The translations under genes were made by a program, and so were the position numbers. Shown here piece after piece: positions 10,384 to 19,885 of a stretch of DNA of 64,000 bases. The notes under the pieces are model-generated. The model was not told where the DNA came from. It saw only the letters and a list, made by a program, of their open reading frames with translations, and ran no database searches. The stretch is taken from the NCBI RefSeq assembly GCF_020166415.1, contig NZ_JAIQXV010000017.1, positions 1 to 64,000 on the forward strand, written 5' to 3'. The DNA is from Deinococcus multiflagellatus. Its GTDB lineage: Bacteria; Deinococcota; Deinococci; Deinococcales; Deinococcaceae. The stretch's first letter is position 1. Each line of letters opens with the position of its first letter.

Positions 10384-11154
10384 TCAGGCTGGCTGCAGCA
10401 GGGGCAGCGGGGCGCCGCGCAGGTCGCTGCGGGTCAGGCTCAGGTGCAGCTGCTGGTAGGCGGTGGGGTGCCACTCGAAATCGGTGGGGGGCAGCAGCTG
10501 GGGCTCGGGCATCTCGCCGTCCAGCACGGCGTCCAGCGCCTCGGCGCGCAGCAGCCACGCACTGATGAGCAGCAGGGACGGCAGCGTGTCCGGCCGCACC
10601 CCCTGGGCGCGCAGGGCCTCGTCACTCTGGGCCATCAGGCGCACCGTGCTGGCCGGTTCGTGGTGGCGCAGGGCGGCCAGGCGCACGGCCCCGTAAAACA
10701 CGTAATGTTCCAACGGCAGGCCAAACGGCTGGCGCAGCAGTTCGTGAAACCACAGCACCCGGCCGTCGGGGTGCCGGGCACACAGCGGGGTCAGGTGTTC
10801 CACCTCGGTCTGCAGGGTCTGGCCCCGGGTCAGGGCAAACCCTGCGCGGTTCAGGGCCGTGTGCAGCCCCAGGTGCTCATCGGGGCTGAGGGTGGTGTGG
10901 GTCACCGTCTGGCGCAGCAGGTAGCGGTGGTCTGGCGTCAGCAGGTTAAAGCTCCCGCCCCGGCCAAAGGCGCGCGGCCCGTGAATCACAAAGGTCTCCT
11001 GGCCCGCTGGCCCGCTGAGGGTAAAGGTGTCCACGCGCCCCAGCGTGTCGGGGGCCACCTGGGAAGGCAGCGGGCCCGCCGGGGTGCTGAGGCGGTAGGG
11101 GCCGGGCTGAGCGCTCAGGTCATTGAGCAGATGTCGAAAGGGATTGTGGGGCAT
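10384..11154 (-). CDS. Hypothetical protein
   Basis: 256-aa cytosolic protein of unknown function, without signal peptide or membrane segment. It has a mixed alpha/beta composition with an Arg/Leu-rich helical middle (LARHP-type stretches, LRLAALRHH). I recognise no family. An upstream ATG at 11229 is in frame, but the first 25 codons it would add are rich in TTG, TTT and CGT, rare in this genome. The ATG at 11154 has CAGGAG about nine bases upstream. A TAGGCT box near 11240 could be its promoter with a short leader. Confidence 0.65.
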   Translation of the reverse strand: MPHNPFRHLLNDLSAQPGPYRLSTPAGPLPSQVAPDTLGRVDTFTLSGPAGQETFVIHGPRAFGRGGSFNLLTPDHRYLLRQTVTHTTLSPDEHLGLHTALNRAGFALTRGQTLQTEVEHLTPLCARHPDGRVLWFHELLRQPFGLPLEHYVFYGAVRLAALRHHEPASTVRLMAQSDEALRAQGVRPDTLPSLLLISAWLLRAEALDAVLDGEMPEPQLLPPTDFEWHPTAYQQLHLSLTRSDLRGAPLPLLQPA

Positions 11155-11409
11155 GCCGGGCGGCTCCTGGGGCAAGGCAGAGGTCAACGACAAGTCCCGG
11201 GGGCGACGAAAGAAAAAGGAGACCGTCATGGTGAGCGGAGCCTACAGAGCGGCGTCTTGCAAGGCTGTGGATGGCCCTTAGATTAACGTCTCTGGGCCCC
11301 GCTGTGAGCGCATCTGCCTGCCCGGCCCCCACAACAGCACACCCCATGCCGCGTGGCATGGGGCGGCAGGCGGGTTACCCTGGCAGCGCACAGAGGCCCG
11401 GCGGTCGCC

Positions 11410-12273
11410 TCAGTTGCCCTTCAGGCCGTGGCGCAGCACCTCGGCCAGCTGGCGGGTGACCTGCCCCTGCAGGGCGTCAAGTTCCTCGGTGGCCTGGCGC
11501 ACGGCGGTGCGGTACTCATCGGCGTTGCGGGCCTGCGGGCCCTGCAGGGTGTGCACGGTGGCCTGCACCGTGAAGTGGGCGTCGGGCAGGGCGGCCAGAT
11601 TGGCGCGGGCGCTGGCGTGGCGGGCACCCAGCAGCGCGCCCAGCATGCCGGCTTCCTCGCTGCGCTGCATCAGTTCGCGCTGAAAGGTGCGGTCCTTGAT
11701 GCTGGTGATCACGTCCCAGGCGGCGTCGGACAGGGCGGCCTGCGGCGAGGCGGGGCGGGCCACCTCCACGAACAGGGTGTCGCCCGCGCGCCAGGTGCGG
11801 GTAAAGGCGCCTGCGCGGGCCGGGGACCACTCGGTTTCAAAGTCGCGGGCGTCCTCGATCAGCACGCGCAGGCGGGCCAGGGGCGCGTCGCCGGGCACGC
11901 GGTGGCCGTCGCCCAGCACGCCCCACAGGCTCAGGCCGCGTTCGTCGGCGGCGCCCATGCTCTCCAGCGCGCGCGCCAGGGCCGCTGGGCCTTCGCTGAC
12001 CAGGGCCACCGGGCGGCCCCCTTCCAGAATGGCGATGTCCTGGCCGCCTTCAGCGAGGCGGGCTTCAAAGCGCAGGTGGTGCAGGCCCAGGCCCCAGCGG
12101 CGCAGCGCCTGTGTCAGGGCGCCCGTCAGCGCGGCGTTCATGGTGTCGGGGTCGGCGCCGCTGCCCTGCAGGGCACGCACGCCACTGTCCACGGCGGCGG
12201 TGGCCATCAGGGCATCAAAGGCCTCGAAGGGGGAGGTGGTCTGCCGCTCGTCTTTTGTTTTCACTCGTGCCAT
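11410..12273 (-). CDS. Conserved hypothetical protein
   Basis: 287-aa soluble protein, Ala/Leu-rich, no signal peptide. The N-terminal half alternates short strands and helices ([34 protein letters not shown]); the C-terminal third ([13 protein letters not shown], then [18 protein letters not shown]) is predicted helical and may form a coiled coil. No catalytic motif visible. GAGGGG lies four bases before the ATG. Both neighbours are separate units. Function unknown. Confidence 0.7.
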   Translation of the reverse strand: MARVKTKDERQTTSPFEAFDALMATAAVDSGVRALQGSGADPDTMNAALTGALTQALRRWGLGLHHLRFEARLAEGGQDIAILEGGRPVALVSEGPAALARALESMGAADERGLSLWGVLGDGHRVPGDAPLARLRVLIEDARDFETEWSPARAGAFTRTWRAGDTLFVEVARPASPQAALSDAAWDVITSIKDRTFQRELMQRSEEAGMLGALLGARHASARANLAALPDAHFTVQATVHTLQGPQARNADEYRTAVRQATEELDALQGQVTRQLAEVLRHGLKGN

Positions 12274-12344
12274 AGCCCCTCTATTCTGCCCTGAACAGAG
12301 CGTCTTGTGTGTCGGGTCGGCACCTTATGGGCGCTGGGTGCGGG

Positions 12345-12435
12345 CCGATACGGATTTCCGGCTCTGCAGGTCTGCGAATCCCGCCAGTCGGAAAAATGCC
12401 GAAAGGGGTGATGGCATGCTTCGGAAGTCGCCTGA
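12345..12435 (+). repeat. Intergenic repeat type C, degenerate copy
   Basis: Contains GATACGGATTTCCGGC, CTGCGAATCCCGCCAGTCGG and a hairpin AAAAATGCC / GGCATGCTT. It is the same architecture as 3340-3497 with different stem bases that still pair. Confidence 0.5.
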
Positions 12436-12602
12436 GCACTGTCGCGGACCGTGTTCAGGCGAGGCGAGCAGGGCATAGGAGAAACGTCGTCTGGAACGAC
12501 TATGTTGCTCGCGCCTCTCTGTATCGGGCGCAAAGGTCGGGGGAAAGACTGCGCGTTCATCGGGCTCATCTCCACAGACTGCAGAAACTGTCCAGAGCGT
12601 TG
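12436..12602 (+). repeat. MITE-like element type A, degenerate copy
   Basis: Left end CACTGTCGCGGACCGTGTTC, internal GAGAAACGTCGTCTGG as in the other copies, right end AACTGTCCAGAGCG. Decayed ends, no coding capacity. Confidence 0.5.
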
Positions 12603-12717
12603 ATGAAGGCCTCCCCTACCCGGCACACCTCCACACAGGTGGGCGGGCGCGCGGCCCCGGCTCGGGTAAGCTGCGGGGCACTGTGCGCCCTGCTGCCTGC
12701 CCGGAGTGTTTCCGCCC

Positions 12718-13836
12718 ATGACCATCACCCTCAGCGGGCAGTTGCTGCTGCCCAGCGGCCTGCAAAGCGGGCGCCTGACAGTGCAGGAGGGCCGGATTGC
12801 GCAGCTGGAGCCCCTGCCCAGCGCTGACCCTACAGTTCTGATCCTCCCCGGCTTCGTGGATACACATGTGCACGGCGGCGCGGGGGGCGACACGATGGAC
12901 GGCCCGGAGGGCATTCGCACCCTGGCGCGGCTGCACGCCCGGCACGGCACCACCACGCTGCTGCCCACCACCATCACCAACCCCTGGCCGGAGGTGCTGC
13001 GCGCGCTGCGGGCCGTGGCGCAGGTGATCCAGGAGGGCGGGGCCCCTGGCGGCGCCGACCTGCCCGGCGCGCACCTGGAAGGCCCCTTCATCAGCCCCGG
13101 GCGGCTGGGCGCGCAGCCGCCCTGCGCCGTGGACCCCACCCCCGAGCGCGTGGCCGAGGTGCTGGCTACGGGGGCCGTGCGCGCCGTGACCCTGGCTCCG
13201 GAGCTGCCGGGGGCCCTGGACGCCGCGCGCACCTTTGCGCGGGCTGGCGTGCGCGTGGGCATCGGCCACACCCGCGCCGACGCCGAGACCGTGCAGGTCG
13301 CCCTGGCGGCCGTCCACCAGGCCGGCGGCCAGAGTTGCGCGACCCACCTCTTTAACGCGATGGGCGGCATTGAGGGCCGCGTGCCCGGACCCCCCGGCGC
13401 CCTGATCGCCGACCCCCACGCCACCCTGGAAGTCATTCTGGACGGCTTGCATGTGCACCCCACGTCGTTTCTGCTGGCCCGCGCGGCGGCGCCTGAGCGG
13501 GTCATGCTGATCACGGACGCCATGCGCGCCGCTGGCCTGGGCGACGGCCCCAGCGAACTGGGCGGGCAGCCCGTGACGGTGCAGGGCGGCAAGGCCACCC
13601 TGGCCGACGGCACCCTGGCCGGCAGTGTCCTTACCCTGGACGCGGCCCTGCGCCGCGCCGCCGCCCTGGGTGTGCCCCTGCCCGAATTGAGCCGCATGCT
13701 GAGCCTGACCCCCGCCCGCTCGGTGGGCCTGCATGACCGGGGCGAACTGAGAACGGGCCTGCGCGCGGATCTGGTGGTGCTGAACGCGGATTTGCAGGTG
13801 CAGGCCACCTATGTGGGGGGCATGGCGGTGGGCTGA
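12718..13836 (+). CDS. nagA: N-acetylglucosamine-6-phosphate deacetylase
   Basis: Amidohydrolase that removes acetate from N-acetylglucosamine-6-phosphate in cell-wall recycling or chitin-sugar use, cytosolic, 372 aa. TIM-barrel metal and catalytic residues are visible: H50 and H52 in GFVDTHVHGG, E121 in HLEGPF, H184 in GIGHT, H210 in ATHLFNAM and catalytic D267 in LITDAM. The ATG at 12718 is preferred, with CGGAG about eleven bases upstream; a GTG four codons earlier is the alternative. No nagB or sugar transporter is next to it. Confidence 0.93.
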   Translation: MTITLSGQLLLPSGLQSGRLTVQEGRIAQLEPLPSADPTVLILPGFVDTHVHGGAGGDTMDGPEGIRTLARLHARHGTTTLLPTTITNPWPEVLRALRAVAQVIQEGGAPGGADLPGAHLEGPFISPGRLGAQPPCAVDPTPERVAEVLATGAVRAVTLAPELPGALDAARTFARAGVRVGIGHTRADAETVQVALAAVHQAGGQSCATHLFNAMGGIEGRVPGPPGALIADPHATLEVILDGLHVHPTSFLLARAAAPERVMLITDAMRAAGLGDGPSELGGQPVTVQGGKATLADGTLAGSVLTLDAALRRAAALGVPLPELSRMLSLTPARSVGLHDRGELRTGLRADLVVLNADLQVQATYVGGMAVG

Positions 13837-13951
13837 ACTCCCAGTCGCCCAGCACCGACGCGTCTGGCGGAGAGCCAGAGCTTGCCGTGGAGGGCGCGCG
13901 GGCGGAGAGGTTGACCGAACCCCTTCGCTTTGCTGCACGCGGCGGCCAGAA

Positions 13952-14113
13952 AAAGGCTTCCCCTTTGCCGGCCTGACCCGACTGTGGCGCGGCCTGGGCG
14001 CTGCGCGCATCGTGACCGGCACCGCCAGCGACGATGCGGCGATGCTGGCCGTCAAGGGGCGGCTGGGCGTTGTGCGCCAGCCCGCCACGCCCAGCTCTCT
14101 GGGGCCGCTGTAA
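13952..14113 (+). pseudogene. GNAT acetyltransferase C-terminal remnant
   Basis: The last ~50 codons of an open frame have coding-like codon use and read GTASDDAAMLAVKGRLGVV, which resembles the GNAT motif GTA-x-DNAxMLAVNxRLGFV. There is no acetyl-CoA loop or N-terminal part upstream, so this is probably the tail of a decayed gene. Only the short motif supports this. Confidence 0.4.
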
Positions 14114-14133
14114 GCTCAGCAGCCCAGCCGCTT

Positions 14134-17100
14134 CTACAGCGCGCTCCAGTGCCGCTCCGGCAGGCCGTGGGCGGCACGCAGGGCCTGGGCCGCTGCGCGG
14201 TGGGGATGTCCGGCCTCGGCGCCCAGGTGGGCGGCGCGCAGGTCGTGCAGACGGGCCTGCCACGCCACGTTCGGCGCGGCGTGCAGGTGGCGCTCGGCTT
14301 CTGTCAGGGCGGCGTCGGCCTGGGGGCTCTGGCCCAGGGCGTGCAGGATGGCGGCCTCTTCCAGGGCCCGGAGCGCGCCCAGGTGAGGGGGGAAGGGGCG
14401 CCCGTCCCGCGCGAGCGCGACCTCGGCCCAGGCGGCCTGGGGCTGCCCGCCCAGCCGCAGGGTGCGGGCCTGCAGCACCGGAAAGGCGCCCAGCAGCGCT
14501 GTGTGCTGGGCGGCGTGCTCGCGCGTGGCCTGCGCGTACAGGGCCCCGGCCAGCGCCAGATCGCCCAGGCCCTGCGCCACCATCACCTGCGCAAAGCGCA
14601 GGGACACCCGCTCGCCGTGGTTGGCATCCAGGCGGTCCAGGTGCGCCGCGCCCCGGGCCACCAGCTCCTGGGCGGTCCCGAACTCACCCAGTTCGCACAG
14701 CACCCGCGCCAGCTTGGCGAGGCTGGACCCGGCCCGCAACAGGTCGCCCCGGCGCAGGTGCAGGGCCTCGGCCCGTTCCAGGTGCGTCCGGGCCTCACGC
14801 GGGGCGCCCGCACTCAGGGCCAGCCCCAGGCCCTCTTCGGCCTTGGCCTGCCACTCCAGCGAACCCGCCTGCGCCCCCAGGTCGGCCATCCGGCGCAGGT
14901 GGGTCAGGGTGTCCTCGTGCTGGCCGCGCATAAACGCCAGCAGGGCCAGCCCCTCGGTCAGCTGGGCTTCCACCAGCCACGCGGCTGGGTTCGGCTCGGC
15001 GGCGCGCAGGGCCGCCAGGCCCGAATGCACCACCGGCTCAATCTGGGCGGGGTCCATGCCGCCTTCCAGCGCGCGGTAATCCTGCATAAAGGCGGTGGCG
15101 CGCTCCAGCGGGGTCACGGCCTGTTCGTGCAGGGTGCGCCGGGCCTGCGCGTGCGCGTCGTCGTCCATATTCGCCAGCACCTCGGCGCGCAGGGCCAGCG
15201 CCTCAAAGGCAGCCTCGCGGTCCACGGGGCCAAAGTGCTCGGCGGCCTGGGCAAACAGGTGGGCGGCTTCGGCCTGGCGCCCGGTTTGCCACGCGGCCTG
15301 GGCGGCCCGGCGCAGCCACGGCGCGGCCTGCCCCGGGTCGCCGCCCGCCAGCCAGTGTTCGGCCACCCGGGCCGGCGCGGCGCGGGTCTGGGTGCTCAGG
15401 GTGCGGGCCGCCGCGCGGTGCAGCAGCCGGCGCACCCCCTGGGGGGTGTCCTGGCGCAGCGTTTCGGCGACGAGGTCGTGGGCAAAGCCCTCGCCCTGCA
15501 CAATCTGCGCGGCTTCCAGTTCTTCCCAGGCAGCGGCCACCTCCAGCAGTGGGGCGCGCAGCACCTCGGCCACCGTTTCCAGATCAAAGTCGCTTTGCAG
15601 CACCGCTGCCGCCCGCGCCGCGTGCAGCGCCGGACCAGAAAGGCGCGAGAGGCGCGAGGAAATCACGGCGCTGGCCTTTTCGGGCAGCGGCAGGGTGCCG
15701 GGGAGGGTGCCGGTGCGGGCCTGGGCCTCGTGCAGGCTGCGCGCGGTTTCCAGCAGCAGCAGCGGGTTGCCCCCGGTAAAGCGCGCCAGTCGCCCGGCCA
15801 GCTGCTCGCCGCCGGGCAGTTCCAGCTGCGCCACCAGGTCCCCCACCGCCTCGTCGCCCAGGGGCTCCAGCTCAATCAGGACCACCAGCCCGGCGCCCAC
15901 CAGGGTCTGCAGCATCCCCTCCTGAAAGGGCGTCAGTTCGCCCTTGCGCACCGTATGGATGGTGCGGTACGGGGCGTCCGGCTGGCCCCAGCCCAGCTGG
16001 GCGAACACGAAGCCCCCCGCCTCCACGCTGGCTTCGTCCATGTACTGCACGTCGTCAAAGACCATGTGGCGCAGCCCGCGCGCCAGGGCCCGGCCCAGCA
16101 CCTCCACCTTGGCCTGCCAGAAGCGCAGTTTCTGGGCTTCCGAGGTGATGGCTTCGGGGCTGCCCCCCAGGGCGGGCAGAATGCGCGACAGTTCCCCGCG
16201 CACCCAGTCGGGCAGCTCCAGATCGGGGTAGGCGGCGAGCACCTGGCCGTAGGTGCGGGCGTGGGTGGCGTACAGTAGACCGGCGTCGCCGGGGCGGCCC
16301 TCGAAGCGCATGCCGCCGCCGTGTTCGGCCAGAAAATCCAGGGCGAGGCGCGTTTTGCCCACGCCCGGTTCACCCATCAGGATCACGCCCTGGCCCCGCG
16401 CCCAGGCGGCGTCCATCTGGGCCCAGGCGTCGGCGCGGCCCACCAGCACGGGCGGGCGGCGCACCGCCAGCGGAATGCGCGGCGCGGCGGGCCGGGCGGG
16501 CCCCTGCACCGCGCCCTGGTCAATCAGGCGGGCCAGCTCGCGCGTTTCGGGCAGCGGGTCCACGCCCAGTTCGCGCGCCAGCACCTCCTGGCAGCGGTGG
16601 TAAGCCCGCAGCGCGGCGGGGCGATCCCCGGAAAGGTAGTGCAGCCGCATCAGGCGCCGCCAGCCGTCCTCGGACAGCGGGTCCAGGTCCAGCAGGCGCC
16701 GGGCCAAGGCGACGGCGCCCTCCAGGTCGCCCGCGTCCTCGGCGCTGGCGGCAGCGGCGGCCAGCCGCCCCACCCGCGCGGCGTCCAGGCGCTCGCGCTG
16801 GGCCAGCAGCCACTCGGCCAGGTCTGGCTGTTCGTCGAAACTCAGGCCGTCCAGCAGGGCGCCGCCCGGCACCTCGGCGCTGGCGGTGTGGCTGCCCTCG
16901 GTCCAGCCCCGCAGGTCCGAGTCCAGGGCCGTGCCCAGGGCCACCGCCTCGCCCGCCTGAATCAGGTCCGGGTGGTGGCTTTTGGCCATGCGGCGCAACA
17001 GGTGCACGAGGTTGTTGCGCGCCGCACTTTCAGCGGTTTCGGGCCACAGCAACCCGGCCAGCCGCGAGCGTGGAGTGGGGCCTTCCAGGGCCAGGTAACT

Positions 17101-17202
17101 CAGCAGGGCCAGGGTGCGGGCCTCGCAGCGCACCGCCTGCCCGGCGGGGTCCAGCAGGCGCGGTTTGCCAAAGGCCAGCAGCTGCCAGGGCGCGCTCTTC
17201 AT
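14134..17202 (-). CDS. SARP-type regulator with AAA and TPR domains
   Basis: Large transcription activator of the AfsR/DnrI-like group, 1022 aa. Residues about 1-95 form the OmpR-like winged helix (YLALEGPTPRSRLAGLLWPE, then NNLVHLLRRM); about 96-230 the BTAD domain (HYLSGDRPAALRAYHRCQEV); about 250-560 a STAND-type ATPase with Walker A GEPGVGKT (277-284) and MVFDDVQYMDE as Walker B; the rest is TPR-like helical repeats. A ligand or partner presumably frees the DNA-binding part. AAGGA lies five bases before the ATG, with TACCAT close upstream. No obvious target operon is adjacent. Confidence 0.88.
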   Translation of the reverse strand: MKSAPWQLLAFGKPRLLDPAGQAVRCEARTLALLSYLALEGPTPRSRLAGLLWPETAESAARNNLVHLLRRMAKSHHPDLIQAGEAVALGTALDSDLRGWTEGSHTASAEVPGGALLDGLSFDEQPDLAEWLLAQRERLDAARVGRLAAAAASAEDAGDLEGAVALARRLLDLDPLSEDGWRRLMRLHYLSGDRPAALRAYHRCQEVLARELGVDPLPETRELARLIDQGAVQGPARPAAPRIPLAVRRPPVLVGRADAWAQMDAAWARGQGVILMGEPGVGKTRLALDFLAEHGGGMRFEGRPGDAGLLYATHARTYGQVLAAYPDLELPDWVRGELSRILPALGGSPEAITSEAQKLRFWQAKVEVLGRALARGLRHMVFDDVQYMDEASVEAGGFVFAQLGWGQPDAPYRTIHTVRKGELTPFQEGMLQTLVGAGLVVLIELEPLGDEAVGDLVAQLELPGGEQLAGRLARFTGGNPLLLLETARSLHEAQARTGTLPGTLPLPEKASAVISSRLSRLSGPALHAARAAAVLQSDFDLETVAEVLRAPLLEVAAAWEELEAAQIVQGEGFAHDLVAETLRQDTPQGVRRLLHRAAARTLSTQTRAAPARVAEHWLAGGDPGQAAPWLRRAAQAAWQTGRQAEAAHLFAQAAEHFGPVDREAAFEALALRAEVLANMDDDAHAQARRTLHEQAVTPLERATAFMQDYRALEGGMDPAQIEPVVHSGLAALRAAEPNPAAWLVEAQLTEGLALLAFMRGQHEDTLTHLRRMADLGAQAGSLEWQAKAEEGLGLALSAGAPREARTHLERAEALHLRRGDLLRAGSSLAKLARVLCELGEFGTAQELVARGAAHLDRLDANHGERVSLRFAQVMVAQGLGDLALAGALYAQATREHAAQHTALLGAFPVLQARTLRLGGQPQAAWAEVALARDGRPFPPHLGALRALEEAAILHALGQSPQADAALTEAERHLHAAPNVAWQARLHDLRAAHLGAEAGHPHRAAAQALRAAHGLPERHWSAL

Positions 17203-17439
17203 GATTCCTTATGGTAGCAAGCAGCCCCCAGGTGAAAGGGCCGGGTTGAACCTTGGCCCGAGGCCCGGCCCAGTTTGGTGTCCGGCTATGGTAGGAGGAC
17301 GGGGAGTTGTTCAGAAACAGGTCCAGGGTTGGTCCCCACCGTGCCTGTCGTTGGTGAAGGCGGCCAGAACACTTGCGGCCTCCAGCGGTGGCTGGCGCAA
17401 ACTCAGCCTGGGCTGCGGCTTGCCCCTCCCCCCATTCAG

Positions 17440-17712
17440 CCCCTGCGGGGCCCTGATCCGGTTGCGGGCCAGGGGAATACGGGGCATGCCAAAGCCCGCC
17501 GTAGAGCGCCATGTCAGGGGCGCGGTGCTCCTGGCGGTGTTTGGGCCGTCGGGGGTGAAGACCAGGGTGTCGTAGGCCACCTCCACCGCCGAGTACGCGG
17601 CATTCGTCTCTGCCTTATGAGGTTTTTTCCCTGCATCGAAGGTGCCCGTGAACGGAAGCCTGATCTTGGTGAACGTGGTGCCGCCCATGCTGTGTTGCCC
17701 TTGAGGGTCAGG
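17440..17712 (-). pseudogene. Decayed paralog of the tandem lipoproteins
   Basis: The minus strand reads VEVAYDTLVFTPDGPN, then GFGMPRIPLARNRI, clearly like TLEVTFTPDGPN and GYGLPDMPLGAYFV of the lipoprotein at 18996. The preceding SLTLKGNT piece is in another frame. No start, lipobox or proper end remains. It is an inverted, frameshifted relic of the paralogous lipoprotein family next door. Confidence 0.6.
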
Positions 17713-18139
17713 CTGGTTTCGAGCGGGTGAAGTCTGTTGAGACGCCCCCCCACGAGCCGCTGCTCCGATTGGTGGGCGCAGCGTGGGCGGCAGAGAGGGG
17801 GAGCAGGGCCAGGGCGGGCCGCCGGGGGGTGGGCTGCGGTGCCCGCCGTGGGACGCGGTGCATAGCCCAGGGTGCCGGCCCAGCGGTGATAGGTGGATGG
17901 TGGCACCGGCTCGGCGGGCACCGCAGAAGGGCAGCGACCTGCGCGGCGCTGATGGGGCCATTGGCCCTGGGTACAGCTCGGGCCTTCCTTGGGCCTCAGC
18001 AGGAATTCCTTTATTCCAGCGGCGAAACACGCCGAACGTCTGGCTCGCCCAGCGGCGGTTCGGGCGCCCACCATCCGGCCATCATCCACCCCTTTCTAAG
18101 CTCTGGTCACTCAGGGCGGCGTACCCGACACCGCCCACC
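17713..18139. other. Upstream region of the lipoprotein cluster
   Basis: No gene seen. Several minus-strand frames are continuations of the decayed paralog without protein-like sequence. Confidence 0.4.
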
Positions 18140-18151
18140 AGGAGGACCACC

Positions 18152-18946
18152 ATGAACCCGACCCGACTGCTGCTGCTTGCCCTGACCGTTTCGACCCTCT
18201 CGGCTTGTGGGGGTGCCCACTCGGCACAGCCCGCACCCACCACGCCGGCCCCCGGGGTGCCCTCGCCCACCCCGCCCAGCACCCCCAATCCCGGTGCGGC
18301 CCGTCCTTTCCACATGGTTGGGGTGGTCAGAAATTCTCAGGGAACCGCGCTGGCCGGCGTGCGCGTTGGCGCCGACAACACGGTGCTTGACGGCTCGGAG
18401 GTCTGGACGACCACCGACGCGCAGGGCCGCTACGACCTTGACCTGTCGAAGATGCCGATTCTGAATTCATGGACCGCCGTGGCCCACCTGGACGTGGACT
18501 ACAACGGCAAAGCGTACACCCTGACGCCCGAACTCGACAGCACCGCGCCCTTCGTGGGCCAAGACGGCGCAGTGCGCAACTTTACCCTCAAGCTCGTGGG
18601 CAAATCACCCAACGGCGGGTTTTACGGCGCACTGTTCTACGCCAGCGCCGGCTTCTCGTCAGCTGGCGAGGTGCCCACCTTCGGTGACGTGGAACTCACC
18701 CTGACCCCCTCTGGCCCGCTGATTGACGGCACCAAGGGTCAACCCATCGTGCTGCACGACGACCAGACCCCTTTCGAGGTGCCGCAGGGGCGGTACACGG
18801 TGACGGCCCGCTCTCTGTCCGGTCAGGGGGCTATCTGGCTGAAGCCACGGGGCGGCCAGTACGCGCCGAGCGCAACCGTGGACATGCAGTACTGGGCCGG
18901 CACCGGCATGACCCTCGAAGTGGACATGATTCACCCCCGGCCATAG
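18152..18946 (+). CDS. Lipoprotein with carboxypeptidase regulatory-like domain (1)
   Basis: Predicted surface lipoprotein, 264 aa. Signal MNPTRLLLLALTVSTLSAC with the lipobox cysteine at C19, a Pro/Thr-rich linker (about 25-50), then a beta-sandwich repeat starting MVGVVRNSQGTALAGVRV and TTDAQGRYDLDL, typical of the carboxypeptidase regulatory-like (CarboxypepD_reg) fold, and a second beta domain (DVELTLTPSGP, QGRYTVTARS). AGGAGG lies seven bases before the ATG. First of three tandem paralogs on the same strand; spacing of about 50 bp to the next suggests one message. Probably structural or ligand binding; no enzyme motif. Confidence 0.85.
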   Translation: MNPTRLLLLALTVSTLSACGGAHSAQPAPTTPAPGVPSPTPPSTPNPGAARPFHMVGVVRNSQGTALAGVRVGADNTVLDGSEVWTTTDAQGRYDLDLSKMPILNSWTAVAHLDVDYNGKAYTLTPELDSTAPFVGQDGAVRNFTLKLVGKSPNGGFYGALFYASAGFSSAGEVPTFGDVELTLTPSGPLIDGTKGQPIVLHDDQTPFEVPQGRYTVTARSLSGQGAIWLKPRGGQYAPSATVDMQYWAGTGMTLEVDMIHPRP

Positions 18947-18995
18947 CACAGGTCCGGCCCCCACACCCACCCTCACCCACGCTGGAGAACCCACC

Positions 18996-19784
18996 ATGCC
19001 TATGTCCCGACTGCTGCTGCTTGCCCTGACCGTTTCGACCCTCGCTGCCTGCGGAGGGGGCACCGGCCAGACTTCGCCCACGCCCCCCGCTCCATCAGTG
19101 CCCGGCCCCGCACAGCCCGCGCCCATGCCCACCCCCACGCCCAACCCCACCCCGGCGCCGGCCCCCGGCGCATACACCGTCACCGGCCGCATCCTCACGG
19201 AAAGCGGGCAGCCGCTGGCCGGCGTCGAGGTGACAGCCACGCACACGGTCTCGTACACCTACGGCACGGCGAAAACCGATGCCCAGGGGCGCTACACCAT
19301 CGCGCTGCCTCAGCAGCTGGGGTCGTGGGACGTGGTGGCCTACAGGGCCTTGACCGCCTGCGGGCAAACCTTCGAGGTGCGCTTAGCGCCCGAGGTGGAC
19401 ACGCCCTTTGCGGGTGCCCAGGGGGCGGTTCGGGACTTCGTGTACCGCAAAGAGAACGCGCCCAGGGGCAAGGTGTACGACTACATCGACAACTCGGATG
19501 TGGAGATTGACTACAGCACCCTGGAAGTGACCTTCACGCCCGACGGCCCGAATGCGGCGGGAAGCACCGAGGCCTTCACCGTCAAGTATCCCTTCGGCTA
19601 TGGCCTGCCGGACATGCCCCTGGGGGCGTATTTCGTCACGGCCAGCCATCAGCGCGGCGGCCAGAAAGAGGGGCTGCTGATCAAAACGCGCGACAACCCC
19701 ACCTACGCGCCCCGCGTCCGAGGCTGCTTTCTGCCGGACAGCCACTACGGCCCCACGCTGGAACTGTTCTGGAAAAACCCCTGA
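18996..19784 (+). CDS. Lipoprotein with carboxypeptidase regulatory-like domain (2)
   Basis: 262-aa paralog of the preceding gene. The signal and lipobox (SRLLLLALTVSTLAAC) are almost identical in sequence to the first, followed by a PTP repeat linker and the beta domain YTVTGRILTESGQPLAGVEV with KTDAQGRYTIAL. The second half has TLEVTFTPDGPNAAGST and GLPDMPLGAYFVTAS, the region preserved in the inverted relic at 17440-17712. Two mature cysteines (in ALTACGQ and VRGCFL) may pair. GGAGA lies upstream of the ATG. Role unknown; an envelope-exposed protein. Confidence 0.85.
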   Translation: MPMSRLLLLALTVSTLAACGGGTGQTSPTPPAPSVPGPAQPAPMPTPTPNPTPAPAPGAYTVTGRILTESGQPLAGVEVTATHTVSYTYGTAKTDAQGRYTIALPQQLGSWDVVAYRALTACGQTFEVRLAPEVDTPFAGAQGAVRDFVYRKENAPRGKVYDYIDNSDVEIDYSTLEVTFTPDGPNAAGSTEAFTVKYPFGYGLPDMPLGAYFVTASHQRGGQKEGLLIKTRDNPTYAPRVRGCFLPDSHYGPTLELFWKNP

Positions 19785-19885
19785 ATGCCTGTGCTCCGGC
19801 GCCTCTAGGGCGCTGGGGCCACCCTCACGCGCCCTCCCGGCCGCGCCCGTGGCGTCCGGTCACCGCACCCCCAAGAGGTCTCCCC

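Noticed and set aside
13930..16278. 782-aa open frame opposite the SARP regulator
   Set aside because: Shadow frame of the 1022-aa regulator; only the short tail at 13952-14113 looks coding and is reported as a GNAT remnant.
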